DNA of 64,000 bases from Lysinibacillus composti. GTDB lineage: Bacteria; Bacillota; Bacilli; Bacillales_A; Planococcaceae. A program made the position numbers and the translations under genes. The stretch spans positions 186,001 to 250,000 of the forward strand of contig NZ_JAFBDY010000001.1 in assembly GCF_016908465.1 (NCBI RefSeq), given 5' to 3'. The stretch's first letter is position 1; each line of letters begins with the position of its first letter. Positions 28,163 to 37,959 of this stretch are shown piece by piece. The notes under the pieces are model-generated. The model did no database searches and was not told the origin of the DNA. It saw nothing but the letters and a program-made list of their open reading frames with translations.

Positions 28163-29635
28163 GTGCGAACTCATATTGTTCAAAAAGGTGATACACTTTG
28201 GAAAATTGCGAAACAATACGGAATTGGTTTTGATGAATTAAAAAGGTTAAATGCCCATTTGGCAAATCCTGATTATATTGTACCGGGTATGGAGATTATT
28301 TTACCTGATGGCGCAACACCAACACCATCACCAACACCATCTAGAGGTTCAATGGGGAAAGAACAACTAACAGCTCCGATGCCTGCTCCGATGCCAACGC
28401 CAATGCCAACACCAATGCCAACACCGGAGCCAATGGTGGAGTCTATGCAAGAAATGCTTCCAAAAGAAAAAATGACGAAAGAAAAAATGACTCAACCAAT
28501 GCCAATGCCAACACCACCACCAGCGCCTATGCCACAACCAAGTAAAGGTGGGTTCACATTACCAAATATAAATTTAGATTTTGATTTTTCGCCTAAAACA
28601 GATATTGATATTTCACCAAATACAAAAATTGATTTTTCACCAAAAACTAATATCTCGCCTAATACAAAAATAGATGTTTCACCGAAAACTAATATTTCGC
28701 CAAATACTAAAATAGATGTTTCACCAAAAACTAATGTTTCACCAAGTACAAAAATAGATGTTTCACCAAAAACTAATATTTCACCAAAAGCAGATCTGCA
28801 ATTTATGCAACCACAGCCACAGCCACAACCACAACCACAACCAATAGTAATGCCAATGCAACAAATGCCGATGCCAATGCCAATGCCGCAAGTACAGCCA
28901 ATCTATATTGAGCAACCAAAAACAGAGCATGTGCCGATGCCAATGCCTATGCCGATGCCAGAAACACATGTTGTGTATGTTCCGTTCAATCCATGTCATC
29001 CGTGTCATTTCCCTGAACACTATCCAATGCCTCAACATCATAAACCGTGTGGATGTCACGAGATGCTACCGTATCAGTTCATGCAACACCAACCATGTGG
29101 ATGTCAAGAGGTGAATCCATATCAATTCATGCAACATCATCAACCATGTGGATGCCATGAAGCACAACCCTATCAAATGATGCCATATTTTGATCAGACT
29201 CAATATGAGTCTATGTTTGAGTCGCCTGAGCAAGTGTCACCAGCTATGGAAACATTACCGATTGAAGAAAAATTACCTGATTGGTTATTAGATTCGAGTT
29301 CATCTCCATCGTCTTCAAATCAAGGCTTTGTAGCGGGCGCAAGTGAATTAGGTGAAATGTATTCACATGACGATCATCATGCCAATCATATGAAACATGT
29401 AAACCATGGTAGACTCGATGATGAATGTGCAGAGAAAGAGGCAGAGTTAGCAAATTATTATTATCAACAACCTGAAAGTTTAGGTGCATATCCATCAGAA
29501 CAATACCCTGGCCATTACGGAATTATGCCGCAAATGATGCCACAAATGCCACAGAAACCTTGCGGATGTAATCAAAGCAACCATTATCAACATCAATACC
29601 CGCAACACCCATATTACAATCCATGGTCTTACTAA
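28163..29635 (+). CDS. safA: SafA-like spore coat morphogenetic protein (LysM, repeat-rich)
   Basis: Inner-coat organiser at the cortex-coat boundary. About 490 residues: N-terminal LysM domain (residues 1-48, HIVQKGDTLWKIAKQYG, IVPGMEIILPDG) that targets peptidoglycan, then low-complexity MPTPMP runs, an array of 14-residue SPKTNISPNTKIDV units, a Met/Pro/Gln stretch, and a Cys/His-rich part with four PCGC motifs. Start GTG 28163 is six bases past SD AGGAGG; the ATG at 28157 touches the SD. The C-terminal NPWSY end and PCGC motifs suggest cross-linking or metal binding (inference). Its stop abuts the ysxE start. Confidence 0.85.
   Translation: MRTHIVQKGDTLWKIAKQYGIGFDELKRLNAHLANPDYIVPGMEIILPDGATPTPSPTPSRGSMGKEQLTAPMPAPMPTPMPTPMPTPEPMVESMQEMLPKEKMTKEKMTQPMPMPTPPPAPMPQPSKGGFTLPNINLDFDFSPKTDIDISPNTKIDFSPKTNISPNTKIDVSPKTNISPNTKIDVSPKTNVSPSTKIDVSPKTNISPKADLQFMQPQPQPQPQPQPIVMPMQQMPMPMPMPQVQPIYIEQPKTEHVPMPMPMPMPETHVVYVPFNPCHPCHFPEHYPMPQHHKPCGCHEMLPYQFMQHQPCGCQEVNPYQFMQHHQPCGCHEAQPYQMMPYFDQTQYESMFESPEQVSPAMETLPIEEKLPDWLLDSSSSPSSSNQGFVAGASELGEMYSHDDHHANHMKHVNHGRLDDECAEKEAELANYYYQQPESLGAYPSEQYPGHYGIMPQMMPQMPQKPCGCNQSNHYQHQYPQHPYYNPWSY
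28589..28790 (+). repeat. SPKTN 42-bp repeat array in safA
   Basis: About five units encoding SPKTNISPNTKIDV-type 14-residue repeats; the first unit is two residues longer. Confidence 0.9.
29039..29184 (+). repeat. PCGC-PYQFMQH repeats in safA
   Basis: Three tandem units (HKPCGCHEMLPYQFMQ and relatives) with a fourth, isolated PCGC near 29560. Each unit pairs two Cys with nearby His/Glu. Confidence 0.88.
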
Positions 29636-30487
29636 ATGCAAATTAAAAACAATATATGGAAACAAGAAACATCAAAAGGAACACTTTTTATAAAAAAATA
29701 CGATAGTTCAACATCTGCAGAAAAAGTAAAATTCATTCATAGACAATTAGAAGCTATCGAGTTTCCATATGTTATTCCTTTGATTAAAAGCAAGGATCCA
29801 GATTTACTAATTCAGAAATGGCAAAAACATAGCTCAAGTGCCGACTTCTCAAAAGCTAAACATCGTAAAGATGCTTTGCACATATTAAAATCGTTACATG
29901 ATACAGGTAACGTAATAGATTGGAAGAGCAATTACATCATTCCGCGTCAACATTTATATCAAAAGTGGAATGCAAGATTAGAAAGGTTTTTAAATAATGA
30001 AAAAGAGTTAGTTCCGTATCTCCAACATGCCTTTTACGATATTACTTTATATGCAAACAATGTTTTAAAACAAATGCGTAAACAACAAAATGACAGAGCA
30101 AAGAAAAGAGTAACGTTATTACATGGCGATGTTGTTCATCATAATTTTTTAGTTCTTAATGATGGTAGTATGAAACTCATTGATTTTGATTTAGGAGTAA
30201 TTGGTGATCCTTCAGAAGAATTGATCCTGTGGATGCATAGAGTATTACCTACCATTAATTATGATCTAAAGTTACTTATGAAAGAAAATCCGTATTTAAT
30301 GCAAAACTGCTTACCTAAATTGCACTATTTACAATATCCAAATGAGCTTTTGCGTGAATGGTTATTTGTGTTACATTTAGGTGAAATTGAGCGAGAGGCC
30401 TTCTTAGACTATTTAATGCCGTTTACAGAAAAAGCATTAAGACATTGGCCTGCTTTAATGAATGAAATTGAAATTTTTCAAAGCTAA
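29636..30487 (+). CDS. ysxE: YsxE/CotS-family spore coat kinase-like protein
   Basis: Protein of 283 residues with the aminoglycoside phosphotransferase/choline-kinase fold: catalytic loop LLHGDVVHHNFLV and metal-binding MKLIDFDLGV are intact, so kinase activity is possible. B. subtilis YsxE is a spore-envelope protein encoded after spoVID; here the gene starts at the very next base after the safA stop, without its own SD, implying coupled translation with SafA. CotS or YutH-type paralogues are alternatives; overall length and coat-gene linkage favour YsxE. Confidence 0.72.
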   Translation: MQIKNNIWKQETSKGTLFIKKYDSSTSAEKVKFIHRQLEAIEFPYVIPLIKSKDPDLLIQKWQKHSSSADFSKAKHRKDALHILKSLHDTGNVIDWKSNYIIPRQHLYQKWNARLERFLNNEKELVPYLQHAFYDITLYANNVLKQMRKQQNDRAKKRVTLLHGDVVHHNFLVLNDGSMKLIDFDLGVIGDPSEELILWMHRVLPTINYDLKLLMKENPYLMQNCLPKLHYLQYPNELLREWLFVLHLGEIEREAFLDYLMPFTEKALRHWPALMNEIEIFQS

Positions 30488-30555
30488 AATACGAATCTTC
30501 TTATCATGGGATTAAAATCAGTTTTATGATAGAATAATATTTAAATGTATTAAGT

Positions 30556-30584
30556 AAAGACCGTCTAAAAGGCGGTCTTTCTTT
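30556..30584 (+). terminator. Terminator after safA-ysxE
   Basis: AAAGACCGTC pairs with GGCGGTCTTT across an A-rich loop, then T-rich tail. Confidence 0.85.
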
Positions 30585-30660
30585 TGGCTTAAGGAATTTG
30601 TTCGGGGAAAATACGAACATTATGATATAATCTTAAACAGTGAAATGTGAGGGATTTACA

Positions 30661-31281
30661 ATGTATGATTATTTAATTGGACAAGTTACACGTATAACTC
30701 CAGCTTATATCGCTTTAGAACAACAGGAGATTGGGTGGAAGATCTTCACACCCAATCCCTTTGCTTTCCGCATAAATAATGAAAAACAAAAGATTTTTGT
30801 ACATATGCATGTTCGCGAAGATGCACAAGACATATTTGGGTTTAAGTCTTTGGATGAGAGAGATTTATTCCTTAAACTTATTCAAGTTTCAGGAATCGGA
30901 CCTAAAGGTGCACTAGCAATTTTAGCAAGTGGCAATCCAACTCAAGTAATTCAAGCAATTGAACAAGAAGATGAAACATTCCTAGTGAAGTTTCCGGGAG
31001 TTGGAAAAAAAACTGCCCGTCAAATGATTCTAGATTTAAAAGGAAAACTTGGATCCCTTCTTGAAACGATTGAATTACCAAGTACCGAAGATGAATTGCC
31101 TCTATTTGGAGTAAATCCACACAAACAAGAACTAGAAGAGGCTATTCTTGCGTTAACAGCATTAGGTTATTCTGAAAAGGAATTGTCAAAAATTAAGTCT
31201 CAGTTAGAAGATCAAGTCAATCTTTCAACGACAGAAGACTATATGAAATTTGCATTACAGTTACTATTAAAACTGAAATAA
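30661..31281 (+). CDS. ruvA: Holliday junction helicase subunit RuvA
   Basis: Binds four-way junctions and loads RuvB. About 206 residues: OB-fold start [20 protein letters not shown], two helix-hairpin-helix motifs ([33 protein letters not shown]) and the C-terminal RuvB-binding helices. ATG 30661 follows SD GAGGGA; an upstream GTG at 30640 lacks one. Upstream bofC, present in B. subtilis, is missing. Confidence 0.98.
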   Translation: MYDYLIGQVTRITPAYIALEQQEIGWKIFTPNPFAFRINNEKQKIFVHMHVREDAQDIFGFKSLDERDLFLKLIQVSGIGPKGALAILASGNPTQVIQAIEQEDETFLVKFPGVGKKTARQMILDLKGKLGSLLETIELPSTEDELPLFGVNPHKQELEEAILALTALGYSEKELSKIKSQLEDQVNLSTTEDYMKFALQLLLKLK

Positions 31282-31297
31282 TGGAGGAGGAGGTAAT

Positions 31298-32293
31298 ATG
31301 TCAAACAGAATTATTTCTAGTGACGCGGATGAGTTTGACGACCAAATCGAACTATCTCTTCGTCCACAAAAGTTGTCGCAATATATTGGCCAACATAAAG
31401 TAAAAGAAAATTTGAAAATTTTTATTGAAGCCGCAAGACAACGAGAAGAATGTTTAGACCATGTTTTGTTATATGGCCCTCCCGGTTTAGGTAAAACAAC
31501 TCTAGCAACGATTATTGCTAACGAGATGAATGTAAATGTTCGGTTAACAAGTGGTCCTGCCATAGAGAGACCTGGTGACTTAGCTGCGATTGTTAGCTCT
31601 CTTCAGCCAGGAGATGTATTATTTATAGATGAAATTCATCGTCTACCTCGTGCCATTGAAGAAGTACTATATCCAGCAATGGAGGACTTTTGTCTCGATA
31701 TTGTGGTAGGAAAAGGGCCTGAAGCGCGGTCGATACGGCTTGATTTGCCTCCATTTACATTAGTGGGTGCTACAACAAGAGTAGGGGCTTTATCGGCACC
31801 ATTACGGGATCGTTTTGGTGTTTTATTACGACTTGATTTCTATGATGAGCAATCATTAGAGAATATTGTTATTCGAAGTAGCAAATTATTTAATGTGGAG
31901 ATGGATCAAAAAGCAGCAAATGAAATTGCAAAACGTTCAAGAGGAACACCCAGAATTGCAAATCGCTTATTAAAACGTGTACGTGATTATGCACAAGTTT
32001 TAGGTGATGGAACTATTACAGAAGAATTAGCTGCACAGGCACTAGAATTATTGCAAGTTGACCCACGAGGATTAGATCATATTGATCACAATTTATTAAT
32101 TAGCATGATTGAACGATTTGGTGGCGGGCCTGTAGGACTAGATACACTTGCCGCATCTATTGGGGAAGAAAGAGTGACAATAGAAGATGTTTATGAGCCG
32201 TATTTATTGCAAATGGGTTTTATTCAACGAACACCACGTGGACGTGTTGCAACAACATTAGCTTATGAACATTTTGGTTATATTAAATCGTAA
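31298..32293 (+). CDS. ruvB: Holliday junction branch-migration ATPase RuvB
   Basis: AAA+ motor of RuvABC. 331 residues; Walker [10 protein letters not shown] (about 60-68), Walker B FIDEIHR, sensor [18 protein letters not shown], and a C-terminal winged helix ([11 protein letters not shown]). SD GGAGGAGG before ATG 31298. Confidence 0.99.
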   Translation: MSNRIISSDADEFDDQIELSLRPQKLSQYIGQHKVKENLKIFIEAARQREECLDHVLLYGPPGLGKTTLATIIANEMNVNVRLTSGPAIERPGDLAAIVSSLQPGDVLFIDEIHRLPRAIEEVLYPAMEDFCLDIVVGKGPEARSIRLDLPPFTLVGATTRVGALSAPLRDRFGVLLRLDFYDEQSLENIVIRSSKLFNVEMDQKAANEIAKRSRGTPRIANRLLKRVRDYAQVLGDGTITEELAAQALELLQVDPRGLDHIDHNLLISMIERFGGGPVGLDTLAASIGEERVTIEDVYEPYLLQMGFIQRTPRGRVATTLAYEHFGYIKS

Positions 32294-32318
32294 CACTAAA
32301 TAAAAAGGAAGTATTTAT

Positions 32319-33356
32319 ATGAAAGTAGAAGATTTTGATTTCCACTTGCCAGAAGAACTAATTGCACAAACACCATTAGAGGATCGTACAGCAAGTCGCC
32401 TAATGATTGTAGACCGAGGGACTGGTGAAGTAGAGCATAGTTATTTTAAACATATTGTAGATCAATTACAAAAAGGGGATTGTTTAGTATTAAACGATAC
32501 GCGAGTAATGCCAGCTCGTCTTTTTGGAACAAAAGAAGAAACAGGTGCTCATATTGAAGTATTACTTTTAAAACAAGGTAAAGATGATGAATGGGAAACA
32601 CTTGTAAAACCAGCCAAAAGGGTAAAAGTTGGTACTGAAATTACATTTGGTGATGGTCTTTTAAAAGCAACGTGTACAGAGGAGTTAGATCATGGTGGCC
32701 GTCTATTTAAATTTAGTTATGACGGAATATTTTATGAAATTTTAGACAAATTAGGAGAAATGCCATTACCTCCTTATATTCATGAAAAATTAGATGATCG
32801 CGAACGCTATCAAACAGTATATTCAAAAGAAATTGGTTCAGCTGCAGCACCAACTGCTGGTCTACATTTTACCAATGAAATTTTAGAGCAAATTAAAGAA
32901 AAAGGAATTGAGATTGTCTTTATTACCCTTCATGTTGGTTTAGGAACTTTTCGACCTGTAAGTGTAGATTCAATTGAAAATCATGATATGCATTCAGAAT
33001 TTTATAGTGTATCTGAAGAAGCAGCAGAAGTCATAAATCGTACAAAAGCTAATGGTGGGAAAGTGATCGCTGTCGGTACAACATCAACACGTACACTTGA
33101 AACAATTGCGCAAAAGTACGATGGTGAAATTCGAGCAGAACAGGGTTGGACAAATATCTTTATTTATCCTGGATTTGAATATAAAGCCATTGATGGCCTA
33201 ATTACGAATTTCCATTTACCAAAGTCTACATTAGTCATGCTTGTTAGTGCGCTAACATCTAGAGAAATTATTCTAAATGCATACAATAAAGCAGTGGAAG
33301 AGAAATATCGTTTCTTTAGCTTCGGAGACGCCATGTTTATACGTCCAAGCCGCTAA
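32319..33356 (+). CDS. queA: S-adenosylmethionine:tRNA ribosyltransferase-isomerase
   Basis: Converts preQ1 in tRNA to epoxyqueuosine. 345 residues; starts [17 protein letters not shown], with [13 protein letters not shown] and [29 protein letters not shown]. Forms a queuosine module with tgt 48 bases downstream. Confidence 0.98.
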   Translation: MKVEDFDFHLPEELIAQTPLEDRTASRLMIVDRGTGEVEHSYFKHIVDQLQKGDCLVLNDTRVMPARLFGTKEETGAHIEVLLLKQGKDDEWETLVKPAKRVKVGTEITFGDGLLKATCTEELDHGGRLFKFSYDGIFYEILDKLGEMPLPPYIHEKLDDRERYQTVYSKEIGSAAAPTAGLHFTNEILEQIKEKGIEIVFITLHVGLGTFRPVSVDSIENHDMHSEFYSVSEEAAEVINRTKANGGKVIAVGTTSTRTLETIAQKYDGEIRAEQGWTNIFIYPGFEYKAIDGLITNFHLPKSTLVMLVSALTSREIILNAYNKAVEEKYRFFSFGDAMFIRPSR

Positions 33357-34550
<1,194 letters not shown>

Positions 34551-34719
34551 TATTCTTTATGTTGTTGTAAAATAGCTAAAAATTGTATGTATCTTTAAAA
34601 TTATAGGGAAAAGTAGAAAAATACGAAAATGTTCATAAAAATAATAGTTTCAAATCGCTTTTTTCCCTTCATTTATAATATACTTATATAGTGTGAATTA
34701 GAAAGGGGGATTAGTAAAA

Positions 34720-34980
34720 ATGGATACAATTGTTAGTTTACTACCGATAATAATTATGTTCGTAGCAATGTGGTTTATATTAATTAGACCAGCGCAAAAA
34801 AGACAAAAAACTACAGCGCAAATGCAAAATAACTTAAAAAAGGGTGATCGTGTTGTAACGATTGGAGGACTTCATGGCGAAGTGGATGCTATTGAAGACT
34901 CTGCAGTTTATGTACTTGTAGACGGTAAAACACGATTAAAATTTGAACGACAAGCAATAGGACGAGTTATTGCAGATTAA
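34720..34980 (+). CDS. yajC: YajC, preprotein translocase auxiliary subunit
   Basis: 86 residues: one N-terminal transmembrane helix (LLPIIIMFVAMWFILIRPAQ) and a small cytoplasmic domain with GDRVVTIGGLHGEV. Associates with SecDF-YidC. SD AAAGGGGG. A TATAAT at 34674-34679 might give it a separate promoter. Confidence 0.95.
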   Translation: MDTIVSLLPIIIMFVAMWFILIRPAQKRQKTTAQMQNNLKKGDRVVTIGGLHGEVDAIEDSAVYVLVDGKTRLKFERQAIGRVIAD

Positions 34981-34984
34981 ATAA

Positions 34985-35028
34985 CAAAGAGCCTATCTAA
35001 AAAGTAGTACTTTTAGAAGGTCTTTGTT
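34985..35028 (+). terminator. Hairpin after yajC (first of two)
   Basis: CAAAGA-gCCT-atCTAAAAAG pairs with CTTTTAGAAGGtCTTTG; short T tail. Together with the next hairpin it forms a double stop. Confidence 0.65.
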
Positions 35029-35127
35029 CCCATAAAGGTGGTATTTTAATGCACCACTCTGCAAGTCTAAATGTTTTTTGTAAAAATTAACTATATATGC
35101 GCGAGTTGCGGATATTTAATATGTAGT

Positions 35128-35177
35128 AAAAGAGGTTACCTAGAAATTTTGATTTTCTGGGCAACCTCTTTTAATTT
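35128..35177 (+). terminator. Second terminator upstream of DUF421 gene
   Basis: AAAAGAGGTT pairs with AACCTCTTTT, with further pairing CCTAGAAA/TTTTCTGGG inside, then T-rich tail. Confidence 0.85.
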
Positions 35178-35238
35178 TGCCTAATTTATGAATAGTAACT
35201 TTTTTGAAAGCCCACAATGTATTGAGGGGGTGTTGAAA

Positions 35239-35892
35239 ATGGAAATTTATATTCAAATTCTTTTACGAACCATTTTTTTATATGTTCTTGTTCTTATTGT
35301 ATTCCGACTAATGGGGAAAAGAGAAGTCGGAGAACTGAGTATCATGGATTTAGTTGTTTTCGTTTTAATTGCGGAAGTTGTTGCGTTTTCATTAGATGAG
35401 CTCGATAAACCAATCTTTGAATCTATTTTTCCAATCTTTGTTTTGTTTTTAATACAATATGCAAACTCATTATTAACTTTAAAAAGCAAAAAAGTACGTG
35501 ATTTAATTGATGGTGATCCCTCTTTAATGGTTAGGGATGGTGTTATTCAAGAAGAAGAAATGAGAAAGCAAAGATATAATCTTGACGACTTATTTCAACA
35601 ATTAAGGGAAGAGAGGGTGCCATCTGTTCAAAATATTTCTTATGCGTTTTTAGAACCTTCAGGAAAACTATCGATATTCTTGAAAGATGACGACCCTCTA
35701 GTTATACCCCTAATTGTTGATGGAATCATTGTGCATAGACATTTAAAGTTAATGCAAAAAGATGAGAAATGGCTCTTTAATTTATTAAAGAAAGATGGGT
35801 ATGAAAAGATTGAAGATATTTTCTACTGTTGTTATGAGAAGCAACAATTACATGTTCAATTAAAGGCGAGTGCGACGAACAATGGATCGTAA
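35239..35892 (+). CDS. DUF421/YetF-family membrane protein
   Basis: About 217 residues: three N-terminal transmembrane helices with the family sequence VFRLMGKREVGELSIMDLVV, then a cytoplasmic DUF421 domain with RDLIDGDPSLMVRDGVI. Function unknown; relatives are tied to spore germination or stress in bacilli. ATG 35239 is eight bases after SD GAGGGGG. The 3' end overlaps spoVB by 33 bases on the opposite strand. Confidence 0.88.
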   Translation: MEIYIQILLRTIFLYVLVLIVFRLMGKREVGELSIMDLVVFVLIAEVVAFSLDELDKPIFESIFPIFVLFLIQYANSLLTLKSKKVRDLIDGDPSLMVRDGVIQEEEMRKQRYNLDDLFQQLREERVPSVQNISYAFLEPSGKLSIFLKDDDPLVIPLIVDGIIVHRHLKLMQKDEKWLFNLLKKDGYEKIEDIFYCCYEKQQLHVQLKASATNNGS

Positions 35893-37383
35893 AAATTTAA
35901 AATCACTCCATTGGAATTGTTTTGTCATTAATAGGAATACCGTAAGAATTAATAGTGTAATCCCACTATTTGTCCAAAAATCAAAATTTAAATAAGGGAT
36001 TACGTATGATTGAATGACGCATGTAACAACAAATAATAAATATGGAATGGCAAAGAATCGAAAACCAGCACTAATCATTTTATGGGAACGAAGTGTTGCA
36101 ATGTGTAAGAACGATGTCACTAATACACCAAAACCAATAGCAATAATTGCACCAAATTCTTGGATAAATGGTTGAGATGCTAAAACAAACATGATAAATA
36201 GCTTTCCAAGCCCTCCATAAATAGAATTCATCATTGCTGGGCGAGCCTCATCGATTGCCTGTAAAATGGAATGTAGTGGGCTTTGTATATAGTAAAAGTA
36301 AAAAATAGGTGCTAAAACCTTCATAAATCCTCGATTTTCTTCCAAATGAAATAATTTCATTGCAAGTTCATCACCATGAAGGAAAAAGAAAGTAGCAGCA
36401 TAACAACCGATTATTGAAGATAAGCGTAAAGACATACCAATTCGATCGTTCAATAAAGAATAATTGTTTCTAGCCATCGCATCACTAACAGCAGGAATTA
36501 AGACTATAGCCAGTGCATTAGGGATAAATGAAGGGAACAATAATAAAGGAATATGTACACCTGAAATAATCCCATAAAGTGTTGTAGCACCAGCTGCAGT
36601 CATTCCTGCTACTGTTAGTGCTTTTAAGAAAACAATTGGTTCTAAAAACCATGTAAATGTACCGAATAATTTACTACCAGCAGAAGGTACAGCAATCCGA
36701 AGAAGTGGCATTGCAGGGTAAGGCTTGTTTACTTCTGATTTTGATTTTTTTGGTTTTTTCGAAAATAAATACGTAATGTATAAGTAAATAAAAGAAAAAA
36801 CTTCTCCAACTGCTGTAATGGCCATTGCATAGGCAGCCGTTAAAGTAGGGTTTTCTGGTGTTACAAAAAACGGTAATAAAAATGTAATAAGTCCTATACG
36901 AATTAATTGTTCAAGCATTTGAGACCAAGCAGTTGCTGATATGTTTGCAATTCCTTGAAGGTATCCCTTTAATACTCCAGAGAAAACAACTACAGGAACA
37001 GTTGCTAATGCAATATACAATGTAACAGTTGTTGCTTCATTTTGTAATAGATTCCCCGCCAAAATTGGAATAAAGAAATACAGTAGCGGAATAAACAAGA
37101 TGATGAAAAATACTGACCATTTAATAGCTGTTTTTAGTACAGCTTGTAATTGCCCGTCCTTTTTTTTCGCATGTAGCTCGGCTACTATTTTCGCAACAGC
37201 AATTGGTAGACCAAGTGAAACTAACGAAATAAAGAAGATAAAGGCGGGATACGCAGTCATATAAACCCCTACGGCTTCTTCTCCTGCAATTCGCATAAAT
37301 TGCATTCTATATACAAAGCCAAAGAGTTTAGATAAAAATATGACGAGCGTAAGAAAAATTGTACCTTTAACGAACGACCCCAT
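35860..37383 (-). CDS. spoVB: SpoVB-like MATE/MurJ-superfamily flippase
   Basis: Polytopic membrane protein of 507 residues, about 14 helices, of the polysaccharide-export/lipid II flippase superfamily. In B. subtilis SpoVB is needed for cortex synthesis and lies beside comN (yrzD) and secDF as here. N-terminus FVKGTIFLTLVIFLSKLFGF is typical. Paralogues (YtgP, YkvU) exist; neighbourhood supports SpoVB. SD AAGGGATG precedes the ATG at 37383 (minus). Confidence 0.9.
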   Translation of the reverse strand: MGSFVKGTIFLTLVIFLSKLFGFVYRMQFMRIAGEEAVGVYMTAYPAFIFFISLVSLGLPIAVAKIVAELHAKKKDGQLQAVLKTAIKWSVFFIILFIPLLYFFIPILAGNLLQNEATTVTLYIALATVPVVVFSGVLKGYLQGIANISATAWSQMLEQLIRIGLITFLLPFFVTPENPTLTAAYAMAITAVGEVFSFIYLYITYLFSKKPKKSKSEVNKPYPAMPLLRIAVPSAGSKLFGTFTWFLEPIVFLKALTVAGMTAAGATTLYGIISGVHIPLLLFPSFIPNALAIVLIPAVSDAMARNNYSLLNDRIGMSLRLSSIIGCYAATFFFLHGDELAMKLFHLEENRGFMKVLAPIFYFYYIQSPLHSILQAIDEARPAMMNSIYGGLGKLFIMFVLASQPFIQEFGAIIAIGFGVLVTSFLHIATLRSHKMISAGFRFFAIPYLLFVVTCVIQSYVIPYLNFDFWTNSGITLLILTVFLLMTKQFQWSDFKFLRSIVRRTRL

Positions 37384-37471
37384 TTATTACATCCCTTCTC
37401 ATATAAAGAAATATCAGATACAATATTTGTATGCTTGTTCTTATATAGTTAAAACTATGGGGTGATTCATT

Positions 37472-37789
37472 ATGAAGATTCTACACGAAGAGCTTTTCAA
37501 AAAAGTATTGCCTGTATTACAAAGCAAGTTAGAGGAAATTAAATATTTTGAGTATGATGGGATCACTACCCAAGATATTTGGAATTATTGTTTAAAGAAA
37601 AAGTGGAAAAAACAATCGATTGATAAACTACCATTATATGGAGTAATTGAAACGATTTATTCAATTAAAGCTTCGGAAATTGTTAGTTTTGCACAGATTC
37701 AACAGTTTAAATCAACAAATTGGTTTTCAGAAGTAAACCAAGATGAACTAAAAGAACTATTAAATCCTAGGGTACAAGTAAAGGAATAA
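37472..37789 (+). CDS. comN: ComN-type post-transcriptional regulator (YrzD)
   Basis: 105 residues, mainly helical, no membrane segment. In B. subtilis ComN acts on comE mRNA and localises with DivIVA. Family assignment comes from the pattern ITTQDIWNYCLKKKWKK and the conserved position between spoVB and secDF. SD GGGGTGA before ATG 37472. Confidence 0.8.
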   Translation: MKILHEELFKKVLPVLQSKLEEIKYFEYDGITTQDIWNYCLKKKWKKQSIDKLPLYGVIETIYSIKASEIVSFAQIQQFKSTNWFSEVNQDELKELLNPRVQVKE

Positions 37790-37807
37790 TTTTACTAGTA
37801 TCGTAAA

Positions 37808-37836
37808 TTGACATGAGGCAATCCGTGTTTCATAAT
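37808..37836 (+). promoter_or_regulatory. Sigma-A promoter for secDF
   Basis: TTGACA (37808-37813), 17-base spacer, CATAAT (37831-37836): near-consensus. Transcription should start near 37843, giving a leader of about 115 bases. Confidence 0.8.
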
Positions 37837-37914
37837 GAGTTTGTACATAAATAAGAGTAGTGATTTTTTTAGTATGATTTTTATCATCCTAATAATTACG
37901 CTTTTTAACGTTTT

Positions 37915-37940
37915 ATATGTAAAGAATGCGCTTTACATAT
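37915..37940 (+). promoter_or_regulatory. Perfect 10-bp hairpin just upstream of the secDF SD
   Basis: ATATGTAAAG (37915-37924), loop AATGCG, CTTTACATAT (37931-37940). Five bases later comes SD GAGGAGG (37946-37952). No T run follows, so it is not a terminator. Confidence 0.65.
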
Positions 37941-37959
37941 TACCCGAGGAGGATATTCA

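Noticed and set aside
28781-29114. Frames in both strands across the safA repeats
   Set aside because: By-products of the ATG-CCA type repeats; safA itself has LysM, SD and proper start.
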